DNA of 64,000 nt, taken from assembly GCF_002899675.1 (NCBI RefSeq), contig NZ_PKUU01000001.1:1-64000 (forward strand), read 5' to 3'. The position numbers and the translations under genes were made by a program. How positions within the stretch are numbered: the stretch's first letter is position 1; the number at the start of each line of letters is the position of its first letter. This stretch comes from Clostridium sp. chh4-2. GTDB taxonomy: Bacteria > Bacillota > Clostridia > Lachnospirales > Lachnospiraceae. This document shows positions 39,154 to 48,418 of this stretch, one piece after another. The notes under the pieces are model-generated. The model worked only from the letters and a program-made list of their open reading frames with translations, made no database searches and was not told the DNA's origin.

Positions 39154-39798
39154 ATGAATGAGAAACTCGTTATTACAATAGGACGTCAGTGTGGAAGCGG
39201 TGGACGTGCGATTGGTCAGAAGCTGGCCGAAGAATTAGGCATTAAATGCTATGACAAGGAGTTGTTAGCCATGGCATCTAAGAACAGCGGTTTGTGTGAG
39301 GAATTATTTGAAACTCACGATGAGAAACCGACCAGCAGCTTTTTGTATTCGCTTGTTATGGATACCTATTCTCTCGGTTATACAACATCAGGCTATATGG
39401 ATATGCCAATCAACCACAAAGTATTTTTAGCACAGTTTGACACCATCAAGAAACTGGCAGAGGAAGAGTCCTGTGTTATCGTCGGACGGTGCGGAGATTA
39501 TGCACTGGCAGAGAGGCCCAATACGGTTACCGTTTTCATCTGCGGCAATGAGGCGGAGAAGATGAAACGAATGGAAGAAGTTTATAATATGACGGAATCC
39601 AATGCAAAAGACGCCATGGTAAAGACCGATAAGAAGCGTTCCAGCTATTATAATTACTATTCCAGCAAGAAGTGGGGAGATGCTAAGAGCTATGATCTGT
39701 GCATTAACAGCAGCGCAGTCGGCATCGATGGAGCCGTTAAGATGATTATCGACTTTGCAAAGACCAAACAGGAATACGAAAAACAACATCAGAAATAA
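39154..39798 (+). CDS. Cytidylate kinase-like family protein (paralogue 2)
   Basis: About 214 residues: KLVITIGRQCGSGGRAIGQKLAEELGIKCYDKELL, then CVIVGRCGDYAL and SSYYNYYSSKKWGDAKSYDLCI. It is clearly related to the gene at 759-1331, with the same P-loop and a tyrosine-rich motif. Substrate unknown. ATG at 39154 has AAGGAG upstream, better than the in-frame ATG at 39118. It appears monocistronic, ending in a shared terminator. Confidence 0.88.
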   Translation: MNEKLVITIGRQCGSGGRAIGQKLAEELGIKCYDKELLAMASKNSGLCEELFETHDEKPTSSFLYSLVMDTYSLGYTTSGYMDMPINHKVFLAQFDTIKKLAEEESCVIVGRCGDYALAERPNTVTVFICGNEAEKMKRMEEVYNMTESNAKDAMVKTDKKRSSYYNYYSSKKWGDAKSYDLCINSSAVGIDGAVKMIIDFAKTKQEYEKQHQK

Positions 39799-39812
39799 TT
39801 AATAATATCAAT

Positions 39813-39853
39813 GAAAAAGCTCCTGTGAGGATTCTTCCTCAGGGAGCTTTTTC
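39813..39853. terminator. Bidirectional terminator between the kinase-like gene and glmS
   Basis: GAAAAAGCTCCTGTGAGG pairs with CCTCAGGGAGCTTTTTC (one bulge) with a 6-nt loop. The A-run and T-run make it work on both strands, and the flanking genes converge here. Confidence 0.9.
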
Positions 39854-39861
39854 ATGTTTTG

Positions 39862-41682
39862 CTATTCCACAGTCACCGATTTAGCCAGGTTTCTGGGCTG
39901 GTCCACATCCAGATTTTTGCCAATGGAGGCATAATAAGCGATCAACTGGAGGGCAACCGCAATTGGAAATACGGTAAATTTATCATCGATATCAGGAATT
40001 CTGATATGAAGGTCTGCAACACCCTCATCTACGATCGCACTGTCTTTTGTCAGAAGAATTACAAAAGCTCCTCTTGCTTTTACTTCACGGATATTGGAAA
40101 TCGTTTTAGCAAATACCTTATCCTGGGTAGCAATAGCTATGACAGGAATCCCTTCTGAGATCAAAGCTATGGTACCGTGTTTTAATTCACCGGCCGCATA
40201 GGCCTCTGCATGAATATAAGAGATTTCCTTCAGTTTTAATGCACCCTCTAAGGAAAAAGCGTAATCAAGGCCTCTGCCAATGAAAAATGCATCCTGATGA
40301 TGGATCAGGTGGGTGGTTACATGGCGTTTAATGGTTTCTTTCTGGCTGATCATCACATCCATAGCCGGTATGGCATCCATAAGGCCGGAAAGGAAATCGG
40401 AAGCTTCCTGCTTGGTGCATGTACCGCGTGTGTACGCCATCTTACAGCAAATCATATACAGGGCGGCTAACTGGACAGAGTAGGCTTTGGTACTGGCAAC
40501 CGCAATCTCCGGGCCGGCATGGGTGTAAAGTACATAATCGCTTTCTCTGGCAATGGTAGAGCCCTTTACGTTGACTATGGCAAGGGTAGTGGAGCCGCAT
40601 TCATGCGCCAGCCGTAACGCGGCCAAAGTGTCAATGGTTTCACCTGACTGTGAGATGATAATGACCAATGTTTTTTCATCAATTAACGGCTCTTCATAAC
40701 GGAATTCCGAGGCGATAGAAACCGTAACGGGCAGACGCAGCTGGGGTTCCATCAAGGCTCTGGCAACCATGCCGGCATGCATGGCCGTACCACAGGCAAT
40801 TATGTGGATTTTACTGCATTTCAGAAAAATATCATCCGGAATATGGTCTTCCGTAAAATCGGCAAGCCCTTTGTTCAGTCTGGGAAGGATGGTATTTTTC
40901 ATCGCTTCCGGCTGTTCGTGTATCTCCTTCAGCATAAAATGAGGGAAGCCGTTTTTCATCGCTGCGTCCATATTCCAGTTCACCTTCAGAAGCTCCGGCT
41001 CCACTTTATTAAAGCCCATATCATAAACCCGCACTTTATAAGGGGTCATGCGGACAATGCAGTCTTCCGGAACCACAAAGTATTCTTTGGTATATGGAAT
41101 CAGTGCGGTGAGGTCGGAAGCGATCATTGCGCCTGAGTGCGTATATGCGGCCACCAGAGGGCTTACGCTGCGAAGCGCATAGATTTCACCGGGACGGTCT
41201 TTAAACATGATACAGAAGCCATAGGAGCCCTCAAGCAAACCGGTCAGCTTCTTGATGGCCTCCAGCGGATCGCCGGTATACAGGGCATTGAGAACCCAAG
41301 CCGCAACCTCACTGTCTGTCTGTGACTGAAGTTTATCTTCCAATTGAAACTCCTGGGTTAACTGGTGATAATTTTCAATGATTCCGTTGTGAATCAATGT
41401 AACGGCTCCGGCCTGATGGGGATGAGCATTCGCATCCGTAACGCCTCCATGGGTGGCCCAACGTGTATGTCCGATTCCACAGTGAAACGTTCCCTTTTTC
41501 ATTTCCAAAGATTCTCTCAGCACGGATACCTTTCCGACGTGTTTGATTAATTCAATTCGGGAATCCATATTAAACATGGCGATTCCTGCGCTGTCATAGC
41601 CTCTGTATTCAAGACCTGATAAACCGTCCAGCAATATCTTTTTTGCATCCAAAGGGCCTGTATATCCTATAATTCCACACAT
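39862..41682 (-). CDS. glmS: Glutamine--fructose-6-phosphate aminotransferase
   Basis: 606 residues starting MCGIIGYTG, so the N-terminal Cys nucleophile is exposed after Met removal. Glutaminase domain (LEYRGYDSAGIA, HTRWATHG, HNGIIEN) followed by two SIS domains (GTAMHAGM, SQSGETIDTLAAL) and the C-terminal LAKSVTVE tail. It makes glucosamine-6-phosphate, first step to UDP-GlcNAc. The start at 41682 is fixed by the catalytic Cys. Regulated by the upstream ribozyme. Confidence 0.98.
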   Translation of the reverse strand: MCGIIGYTGPLDAKKILLDGLSGLEYRGYDSAGIAMFNMDSRIELIKHVGKVSVLRESLEMKKGTFHCGIGHTRWATHGGVTDANAHPHQAGAVTLIHNGIIENYHQLTQEFQLEDKLQSQTDSEVAAWVLNALYTGDPLEAIKKLTGLLEGSYGFCIMFKDRPGEIYALRSVSPLVAAYTHSGAMIASDLTALIPYTKEYFVVPEDCIVRMTPYKVRVYDMGFNKVEPELLKVNWNMDAAMKNGFPHFMLKEIHEQPEAMKNTILPRLNKGLADFTEDHIPDDIFLKCSKIHIIACGTAMHAGMVARALMEPQLRLPVTVSIASEFRYEEPLIDEKTLVIIISQSGETIDTLAALRLAHECGSTTLAIVNVKGSTIARESDYVLYTHAGPEIAVASTKAYSVQLAALYMICCKMAYTRGTCTKQEASDFLSGLMDAIPAMDVMISQKETIKRHVTTHLIHHQDAFFIGRGLDYAFSLEGALKLKEISYIHAEAYAAGELKHGTIALISEGIPVIAIATQDKVFAKTISNIREVKARGAFVILLTKDSAIVDEGVADLHIRIPDIDDKFTVFPIAVALQLIAYYASIGKNLDVDQPRNLAKSVTVE

Positions 41683-41829
41683 AATTTTTATTCTCCAATC
41701 TCTGATTTCGTTGTTGTCACCGGCTGCAGCTGCCATATCTGCAGCTGTACGGTAAAAATAGTAAAAATAGGCAAATTAAAATAAGCTGTCACAAGTTCAA
41801 ACAACTAAAAATGGCAGCATATATATCTG

Positions 41830-42010
41830 AATCGTTTCGGTTATGCCGAGTTTATTTTGCAGTCACCCACATATTTCACAGCATATAACACGCCCGAAAC
41901 CGGCATGGAAGAGCATCCGCCGAATTTTCGATAAACTCTTCACCTCGTTAACCTGGCAATGGCAATAACGGCTGTTATTGTTCACGATCCCTTACCTGGT
42001 GCATGGCGCT
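41830..42010 (-). ncRNA. glmS ribozyme
   Basis: On the minus strand: AGCGCC at 42010-42005 marks the cleavage site (between A42010 and G42009). The conserved core reads ACGAGGTG...GTTTATCG...TTCGGCGGATG (about 41953-41914), and a 3' part reads GGGTGACTGCAAAATAAACTCGG (here split: GGGTGACTGC, AAAATAAACTCGG). An ACCAGGUAA/UUGCCAGGU helix with one A-A mismatch can serve as P2. Glucosamine-6-phosphate triggers self-cleavage and mRNA decay, lowering glmS. The 3' boundary is approximate. Confidence 0.93.
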
Positions 42011-42057
42011 TAGCTTTGCTATTAGGAATCTATTCCTCCCTGACATAGATTTAGACC

Positions 42058-42086
42058 ATTATAGCGCCTGAATTTCGATCCGTCAA
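42058..42086 (-). promoter_or_regulatory. Promoter of glmS
   Basis: Minus-strand TTGACG (42086-42081), 17 bp, TATAAT (42063-42058). The start of transcription would be near 42051, about 40 nt before the ribozyme cleavage site. That short leader holds an AATCTAT/ATAGATT hairpin. Confidence 0.85.
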
Positions 42087-42193
42087 TTAAAATATTTCTC
42101 TGTATTTTCTCTTATAAATATGATATATTCATAGAGTTAAGAACAAAGTACTTATTATTCTACATAATAAATAAATTCGGGAAAGTAAAAAAC

Positions 42194-44014
42194 ATGACAA
42201 ATGACAGCAGAAAAACACAAATAATAAGCGCACTTTTTATGCTGGCTGCAGGGGTTGGCGCAGCGGCTTTTGCGGATCATATAGGAATACCGGCCAGTCC
42301 GTCCGGCTTTACACAGGATATGGCAATTGCAACACCATCCTCTGCAACTCCATCAGATGCAGAGGATGAGGCGACTTCTTCCAATGCGGTACCGGAGATT
42401 GAGGAAACGCAGATTCACAGGGATTCTGTTGCCTCTCTCAACATGGCATTTCTTATGCAGCCGGGAGACAGCGGCAGTGAAATAAGCGCTGCAGAGATGA
42501 TTTTGTCGGAATTGTCTGAAGGCGATTCCCTGTGGTTTCATAATTTATATCAGATAATTGACAAACCCCCGAAGCAGCTGGCAGCGGAAACAGGGCTGAC
42601 GCCTGAAACGGTTATGGGAAACTATAATCCGGAAGATCCGGAACACAAAAAGGAAGATCCTTCCACCTGGACAGTAAATTCCTGGGAGAATATCAATGTA
42701 ACCGTCTGCGACGGAGATGGAAATCCTATCGATGTCTATTCCAATGTAAAGGAGATTTTGGCTCTGTCCAGCGTTTACGGCTACTACAACGGGATTGATA
42801 ACGTGGATTTATTCCGTGAATATTCCAGGCTTCTATGGGAACAGTCCCACAGTTATACGCTGAGCATGAGCGGTGTTTACTACTGTGACGGATGCCAGGA
42901 GAAAGCAGAAGAGAGCAGAGCGGTTTTTTCAGAGGAAGAGTATGGAAAAATACCGGAAGAGATATTATCGATTGAAGGACCTGGAAGAGATGCTTTAATC
43001 GCCCAGTATAAAGAGAGCCTGGCGGAAAACTCCTTGGAAAATTCTGTTGAAAAGGAGACTTCTGCAGTAGAGGGAGCTTTGAAAGGCGGGGACATGACAG
43101 ATGAAACAGCCGGAGAACAGACGGAAACAATGCTTTCAGAGGCGGAGCAATTAGAGAGTTCATCGGAACAATCAATGAGTTCATCGGAATCATCAGAATC
43201 TGCGGCCACTTCTGACGAAGGTTTGGCATCTGAAGAGGAAGAAAATCAGGCAGCAAAAGCGCTGGACTGTCCAGGACATATCGATCTCAATCTCAACCTG
43301 ATAATCAAAGGAATAGAGGAGGAAAACGGTTTATTCACGCTTAATCCCAATGTGGCCGGATTCCTTCCAAAAGATGAAGATGGCGCGGTACAGGAGTCTT
43401 CTTCCTGGAAGGGATGGGATCTTTATAACCGGGTTTATGCCCAATATATCAGCCGTCAGGATTGGGAAACTGCCTACGGCCTGAATGTAAGCCGTGAAGC
43501 CGCTATCGGAATGCCGTTGTCAGGTGCAGAAATCAGAATCTATATGAATATGATGCCCAAAGACACCACAGAAGAACGCAGACGCGTCATTAAGACCGCT
43601 CTCCAATCAGTAGGTAAGATTCCTTACTACTGGGGTGGAAAGCCCTCAAAAGAGGGATATGAGGGTAATTCCTTTGGTTTGAATGTAGCTCCCGACGACC
43701 AGGGACGGGTATTAAAAGGACTGGACTGTTCCGGCTGGATTAACTGGGTTTATTGGACAGCTACCGGCCAGCCGTTACCATATCAGGGAACGGAGGGGCT
43801 ATCAAAAATCGGGCGGGGAATTTCGCCGGAAGAATTAAAGCCTGGTGATATTATGGTGCGGTTAGGAGAAAATGCCCATGTGGTCATGTTTTTAGCCTGG
43901 TCCGAAACCGGGGAAATGATCGTAATTCATGAGAGCAGCGATCAAAATGGCGGAAATGTTATGATAAGCGCAAAACATCCGGACTGGCCCTATTTCAGAG
44001 CCCTTTTAGATTGA
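42194..44014 (+). CDS. Secreted NlpC/P60 cell wall hydrolase
   Basis: 606 residues. An N-terminal hydrophobic signal or anchor (about 9-28) precedes a long acidic, serine-rich middle (about 290-355 with repeated SSE/SSES). The C-terminal NlpC/P60 domain (about 465-606) has the catalytic Cys in KGLDCSGW, His in ENAHVVMF and a polar residue in VIHESS. It likely cleaves peptidoglycan stem peptides outside the cell. The middle is unusual and could be a spacer through the wall. Transcribed divergently from glmS. Confidence 0.88.
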   Translation: MTNDSRKTQIISALFMLAAGVGAAAFADHIGIPASPSGFTQDMAIATPSSATPSDAEDEATSSNAVPEIEETQIHRDSVASLNMAFLMQPGDSGSEISAAEMILSELSEGDSLWFHNLYQIIDKPPKQLAAETGLTPETVMGNYNPEDPEHKKEDPSTWTVNSWENINVTVCDGDGNPIDVYSNVKEILALSSVYGYYNGIDNVDLFREYSRLLWEQSHSYTLSMSGVYYCDGCQEKAEESRAVFSEEEYGKIPEEILSIEGPGRDALIAQYKESLAENSLENSVEKETSAVEGALKGGDMTDETAGEQTETMLSEAEQLESSSEQSMSSSESSESAATSDEGLASEEEENQAAKALDCPGHIDLNLNLIIKGIEEENGLFTLNPNVAGFLPKDEDGAVQESSSWKGWDLYNRVYAQYISRQDWETAYGLNVSREAAIGMPLSGAEIRIYMNMMPKDTTEERRRVIKTALQSVGKIPYYWGGKPSKEGYEGNSFGLNVAPDDQGRVLKGLDCSGWINWVYWTATGQPLPYQGTEGLSKIGRGISPEELKPGDIMVRLGENAHVVMFLAWSETGEMIVIHESSDQNGGNVMISAKHPDWPYFRALLD

Positions 44015-44132
44015 TTTCTTATACCATAGGTAATGTAATATTAAGAGAAAAGCAAGAAATGAGAAGACAATTTCTGTTAGAATATACTGTGGCTTTGCAG
44101 AAACAAGAAAGTGAAGAAAGAGGTCATGTAAC

Positions 44133-45728
44133 ATGGAATATAAAGATGAACTGGACCGTATGAGGGACAGGCAGAAAAATCCGGAGCGTTATAGAAAAAA
44201 GGCGGTTAAAAAACAGGTGTTTGAAGACCTGGATGAAGATGATTACGACATTGATCCAAGAAGAAGGACTTCCCGCAGCCGTAAAGATGACATGCACAGA
44301 GAGATCCGTTCGTCCCGTAAGAAAAGACGCCGTAAAAAGAGGATTATCCTGGCTGTTGAATTAGTAGTTCTGGCTGTTTTACTGGTTTCTGTTTACCGTT
44401 TCTTTAAAAAGGATACCGGTTATTGGAATATAGCGGTATTCGGAGTGGATTCCCGGGACGGTAATCTTGGAAAAGGTGCGTTAGCAGACGTAGATCTGAT
44501 CTGCAGCATTAACAAAGAAACAGGAGAGATCAAACTGGTATCGGTGTTCAGGGATACATATTTAAGAATAGATGACGACGGCACATATTTTAAAATGAAC
44601 GAGGCGTATTTTAAAGGAGGGCCTAAGCAGGCATTAAAAACTTTAAATACGAATCTGGATTTAGATATCGATGATTATGTAACTTTTAACTGGAAAGCAG
44701 TAGCGGACACAATCAATATTTTAGGCGGCATCAATCTGGAAATATCGGACAGCGAATTTAAATACATAAATTCCTTTATTACCGAAACAGTAGAATCGAC
44801 AGGCGTTGCCTCCGTTCACTTAGCCAGTGCGGGAATGAACCATCTGGATGGAGTTCAGGCAGTTGCCTATGCCAGATTAAGACTTATGGATACTGACTTT
44901 AACCGTACGGCCAGACAGAGGAAAGTTATTTCGCTCGCCATGGAAAAGGCTAAAAATGCGGACTTTGCGGTGTTAAACAATATTTTAGTTACCGTATTTC
45001 CACAGGTATCCACAAACTTTGGTGTTGATGATATAATTCCTATGGCAAAGAATGTTAAAAAGTATCATATTGGAGAAACCAGCGGCTTCCCATTCGCACA
45101 TGCGGAAATGAAAATCAATAAACGTGATTCAGTCATACCGCTGACCTTGGAAAGCAATGTGATACAGCTCCATGAATTCTTATTTGGAGAACAGGACTTT
45201 AAACCGTCCTCCGAGGTCAAATCCATCAGTGCTCACATTGCCAAAGAAACCGGAATGGGAGAAGCGGGAAAGGATACGGAAACGGGAAGAAAAGATCCAT
45301 CCTCAGGAGGCGGAAAAAAAGAAAATAATGCGCAGCCTGCGCCTCAGGAAACTGCCCCTCCGGAAACAGAACCAATGATAGAAGAAACTGTGACGGAAGA
45401 GGAAAGCAGTACAGAAGAAACGACAGAAGCACCGGAGACAACGGAACCGGAGTCTGAAAGCGAAGTCGGCCCGGGAATCGGTTTGGATGACAAGAATGAG
45501 AAAGAAACCGGTGAGAGCAAGGCCGAAACAAAACCAAGTGAAACAAAGGAGTCCAAACCTCAGGAAAGTCCTAAAGAAACAGAAACAGAAAAGACCACTG
45601 CAGCCCCCGATAAAACTGGTCCAGGCTCAGATTCTCCAAAGCCTGAAAATAACGGTCCTGGAAATGGTCCTGGTGAGAATGCAAATAATTCTCCTGGAGA
45701 CAACCCTTCTAAGGGGCCGGGATTTTAA
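44133..45728 (+). CDS. LytR-CpsA-Psr (LCP) family protein with a long acidic tail
   Basis: 531 residues. A strongly basic cytoplasmic N terminus (SRKKRRRKKR), one membrane helix (about 70-90) and an LCP domain (about 105-330) with the expected Asp/Arg residues (VFGVDSRDGN, DLICSINKETGEIKLVSVFRDTYL, AVAYARLRLMDTDFNRTARQRKV). LCP enzymes attach wall polymers to peptidoglycan. The last ~145 residues are low-complexity E/T/P/K and end in GPG-rich repeats, perhaps a wall-spanning tail. AGAGGTC before the ATG. Confidence 0.92.
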   Translation: MEYKDELDRMRDRQKNPERYRKKAVKKQVFEDLDEDDYDIDPRRRTSRSRKDDMHREIRSSRKKRRRKKRIILAVELVVLAVLLVSVYRFFKKDTGYWNIAVFGVDSRDGNLGKGALADVDLICSINKETGEIKLVSVFRDTYLRIDDDGTYFKMNEAYFKGGPKQALKTLNTNLDLDIDDYVTFNWKAVADTINILGGINLEISDSEFKYINSFITETVESTGVASVHLASAGMNHLDGVQAVAYARLRLMDTDFNRTARQRKVISLAMEKAKNADFAVLNNILVTVFPQVSTNFGVDDIIPMAKNVKKYHIGETSGFPFAHAEMKINKRDSVIPLTLESNVIQLHEFLFGEQDFKPSSEVKSISAHIAKETGMGEAGKDTETGRKDPSSGGGKKENNAQPAPQETAPPETEPMIEETVTEEESSTEETTEAPETTEPESESEVGPGIGLDDKNEKETGESKAETKPSETKESKPQESPKETETEKTTAAPDKTGPGSDSPKPENNGPGNGPGENANNSPGDNPSKGPGF

Positions 45729-45761
45729 CCAAATCAGCGTATTAAAAATAGAGTTATTATA

Positions 45762-45820
45762 GAAAGACATCAGACATGTCCATCTGAGATTGATTGGATT
45801 GTTCGATGTCTTTCTTTGTA
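45762..45820 (+). terminator. Terminator-like stem-loop after the LCP gene
   Basis: GAAAGACATC (45762-45771) pairs with GATGTCTTTC (45805-45814), followed by TTTG. The 33-nt loop is long for a terminator. The rest of 45729-46054 is AT-rich and holds only the promoter and inverted repeat listed next. Confidence 0.6.
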
Positions 45821-45925
45821 CAGTTTTATGGACTGCGATTATATATAGGGATATTTCATCGATAAGCTAATGCTGACGGAATAATTTGAATCGAAATATC
45901 TAAAATAAAAGAATAAAAAATTCGT

Positions 45926-45954
45926 TTGATTTACTGTTAGTAATTTGATAGAAT
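45926..45954 (+). promoter_or_regulatory. Candidate promoter of ttcA-xer
   Basis: TTGATT (45926-45931), 17 bp, TAGAAT (45949-45954). The predicted start is about 45961, so the inverted repeat at 45974-46003 lies in the 5' leader. Confidence 0.65.
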
Positions 45955-45973
45955 AAGAGTGTTATATAACCAA

Positions 45974-46003
45974 CTATTCGCGAAAGTCTACTTTAACGAA
46001 TAG
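45974..46003. other. Near-palindromic 30-bp site, candidate Xer/dif-like site
   Basis: CTATTCG-CG-AAAGT-CT-ACTTT-AA-CGAATAG: 14-bp arms that match except for a two-base block (CG against TT), around a CT centre. It lies 0.8 kb upstream of the tyrosine recombinase gene. XerS-type dif sites are likewise imperfect palindromes next to the recombinase gene and have arms that differ at the inner positions. It could instead be a hairpin in the ttcA leader. Confidence 0.45.
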
Positions 46004-46054
46004 ATAGTGGTAAAAAAGGAGGATTTTGGTTTTCAGAACCATTATTACAATTCA

Positions 46055-46813
46055 ATGAAATTACAACGACTATTCAGTTTAACCAGGCAGGCAATTGATG
46101 AATATCAGATGATTGAGGACGGCGATCATATTGCTGTCGGATTATCCGGCGGCAAGGACAGCCTGACTTTGTTATACGCTTTACACGGCCTGATGCGCTT
46201 TTATCCTAAAAGGTTTACCATTACAGCAATTACTGTCGATTTAGGCTTTGAGGATTTTGATTTAACGCCTGTTAAAATGCTCTGTGAGCGATTATCAGTT
46301 CCATATACCATCATTTCTACTGATATAGGAAAAATATTGTTTGATATCCGTAAGGAATCCAATCCCTGCGCCCTTTGTGCGAAATTACGTAAAGGAACCT
46401 TCAACCAAGCTGCTAAGGAATTAGGCTGTAATAAAATTGCCTATGCCCATCACAAGGATGATTTAATAGAAACCATGTTATTGTCTTTAATCTATGAAGG
46501 ACGCTTTTATGCATTTTCTCCATATACCTATTTAGATCGAACAGATTTGACGGTTATCAGGCCATTAATATATGTTTCAGAATCTGAAGTTATCAGTTTT
46601 AAAAACAAATATCAATTACCAGTATGTAAAAATCCATGCCCTGTGGATGGACATACGAAACGAGAATATGTTAAAAAATTAACTAATAGGATAGAGGATG
46701 AAAACAACGGTTCAAAAGACCGTATGTTTCGTGCCATCTTAAATGGAAAAATTGATGGCTGGCCTTTAAAAATATCGGAAACAGATTCTCTTGGAGGTGA
46801 AAAGAATGAGTAA
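46055..46813 (+). CDS. TtcA-like tRNA thiolation (PP-loop) protein
   Basis: About 252 residues. PP-loop AVGLSGGKDSLTLLYAL, the CALCAK CxxC motif, AYAHHKDDLIETMLLSL and CKNPCPVDG match TtcA-family tRNA 2-thiolases, which use an Fe-S cluster. Homologues begin MKLQRL, supporting ATG 46055, but no ribosome-binding site directly precedes it. A GTG at 46007 in the same frame would add 16 residues, and AAGGAGG at 46016-46022 fits neither start well. Overlaps the xer start by 8 bp. Confidence 0.85.
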   Translation: MKLQRLFSLTRQAIDEYQMIEDGDHIAVGLSGGKDSLTLLYALHGLMRFYPKRFTITAITVDLGFEDFDLTPVKMLCERLSVPYTIISTDIGKILFDIRKESNPCALCAKLRKGTFNQAAKELGCNKIAYAHHKDDLIETMLLSLIYEGRFYAFSPYTYLDRTDLTVIRPLIYVSESEVISFKNKYQLPVCKNPCPVDGHTKREYVKKLTNRIEDENNGSKDRMFRAILNGKIDGWPLKISETDSLGGEKNE

Positions 46814-47867
46814 TTTACCCTATCATGAACAAAAAGACCGGGAAAACACCTTAAAACTCCGATCTCAAATCAAGGAGCTTCCACCCTTCTGCTCCGATTT
46901 TTTTCGAGGAATCGAACCAAGAACCTCATCCAGAACAAGAATTGCATATGCATATGATTTAAAGGTTTTTTTCGATTTTTTAAAAAAGGAAAATCCACTT
47001 ATCAGTAAAGTTGATATTATGGATATCTCACTTTCCCATTTAGACCGGATAACTGTGTCCGATTTAGAAGAATATATGGAGTATTTAAAATACCGGTTCA
47101 ATGAACAGAATCACGAAATCGTTAATAAAGAGCGGGGAATTATGAGAAAGATCTCTTCTCTGAAAAGCTTTTACAATTATTATTACCGGAAGGAAATGAT
47201 AAAAAACAACCCGGCCGCCTTAGTGGAACTCCCTAAACTCCATGAAAAAGAAATTATCCGCCTTGATATTGATGAAGTGGCCCTTCTCTTAGATGAAGTA
47301 GAGGTTGGCGATAATCTTACGGAAAAGCAGAAAAAGTTTCATGATAAAACAAAAATACGTGATCTGGCATTACTCACCCTGCTTCTGGGAACCGGCATTC
47401 GTGTTTCTGAATGTGTTGGGCTGAATATTCAGGATATTGACTTTAAAAATGGCGGTATCCGAATCCACCGGAAAGGCGGTAAAGAGGTTACTGTTTATTT
47501 TGGAAGTGAGGTTGAGCAGGCACTCTATGATTATTTAGAAGAAAGAGAACATATAACACCTGAAAACGGGCATGAAGATGCTCTCTTCCTCTCCCTTCAG
47601 AAAAAAAGGATTAATGTCCGAAGCGTCGAAAACCTGGTAAAAAAATATGCCAGAATAGTAACCCCTTTAAAGAAGATTACGCCTCATAAATTAAGAAGCA
47701 CCTATGGTACAAACCTTTATAGAGAAACCGGTGATATCTATCTGGTTGCAGATGTATTGGGACATTCAGATGTCAATACAACCAAACGGCATTATGCGGC
47801 TCTTGAAGACGAACGCCGCCGCAGTGCCAGAAATGCGGTAAAATTAAGGGAAGATTCCGATCGGTAA
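46806..47867 (+). CDS. Tyrosine recombinase, XerS/XerC-like
   Basis: About 353 residues. N-terminal SAM-like DNA-binding domain (about 35-130) and catalytic domain with R199 (GIRVSE), H294 and R297 (PHKLRS), H320 (LGHSD) and the nucleophile Y330 (RHY). Length and layout resemble XerS (about 356 residues), which works alone on a single dif site. GGAGGTG 7 bp before the ATG. No prophage or transposon ends are seen nearby, so a chromosomal housekeeping resolvase is more likely than an integrase. Confidence 0.85.
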   Translation: MSNLPYHEQKDRENTLKLRSQIKELPPFCSDFFRGIEPRTSSRTRIAYAYDLKVFFDFLKKENPLISKVDIMDISLSHLDRITVSDLEEYMEYLKYRFNEQNHEIVNKERGIMRKISSLKSFYNYYYRKEMIKNNPAALVELPKLHEKEIIRLDIDEVALLLDEVEVGDNLTEKQKKFHDKTKIRDLALLTLLLGTGIRVSECVGLNIQDIDFKNGGIRIHRKGGKEVTVYFGSEVEQALYDYLEEREHITPENGHEDALFLSLQKKRINVRSVENLVKKYARIVTPLKKITPHKLRSTYGTNLYRETGDIYLVADVLGHSDVNTTKRHYAALEDERRRSARNAVKLREDSDR

Positions 47868-47977
47868 GAACACAATAGTTGATTTATTTTTAACTAATAA
47901 ATTGGGGACGGATGGAAAAGTCTGTGCTATAATAAGAGAAATTGTAAGAGCGTTTAAAAGATTAGGAGGGATTAATT

Positions 47978-48403
47978 ATGGAAGAAAATAAAGATGCAAT
48001 CATATGGAAAGACAGAAAACATCATCTTTGGTTTCCATGGAGTTTTACTAAATATTATATTCAGAATGACCGTTTGATGATTCAAAGCGGTTTACTCAAT
48101 ACTACTTTAGATGAAACTCTCTTATACCGGATTGTGGATATTACATTAAAACAGTCCTTGGGCGGAAAATTGTTTGGCACCGGCTCTATAATCATAAAGG
48201 CCAAAGTGGATCATACTCCGGAAATTGTTCTGCAAAATATATCAAAACCTGTCAAAGTACGCAGTATGATATCTGAATTGGTTGAGGACAGCCGCCAGAA
48301 ACGGAATGTTGTGGGAAAAGAGTTTTATGGACAGAACGGTCACGTGTGTATGGAACATGGAGATTCGGACGATTTTGAAGATGATGATTTGGATCTAAGA
48401 TAA
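47978..48403 (+). CDS. PH-like domain protein (YdbS/bPH2 type)
   Basis: 141 residues. The body (about 15-100: KYYIQNDRLMIQSGLLNTTLDETLLYRIVDITLKQSL) matches bacterial PH-like domains; it has no membrane helix. The tail is acidic (GDSDDFEDDDLD). Function unknown. A TATAAT at 47928-47933 and AGGAGG upstream suggest its own transcription unit, ending at the terminator listed below. Confidence 0.75.
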   Translation: MEENKDAIIWKDRKHHLWFPWSFTKYYIQNDRLMIQSGLLNTTLDETLLYRIVDITLKQSLGGKLFGTGSIIIKAKVDHTPEIVLQNISKPVKVRSMISELVEDSRQKRNVVGKEFYGQNGHVCMEHGDSDDFEDDDLDLR

Positions 48404-48418
48404 AAATTGTATGGGATA

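Noticed and set aside
42726..43256. A 176-codon minus-strand frame opposite the NlpC/P60 gene
   Set aside because: It is antisense to a low-complexity acidic Ser/Glu region, which creates a long open frame by composition alone.
46007..46054. GTG start for the ttcA-like gene
   Set aside because: It lies upstream of the AAGGAGG and homologues begin at MKLQRL; kept only as an alternative.
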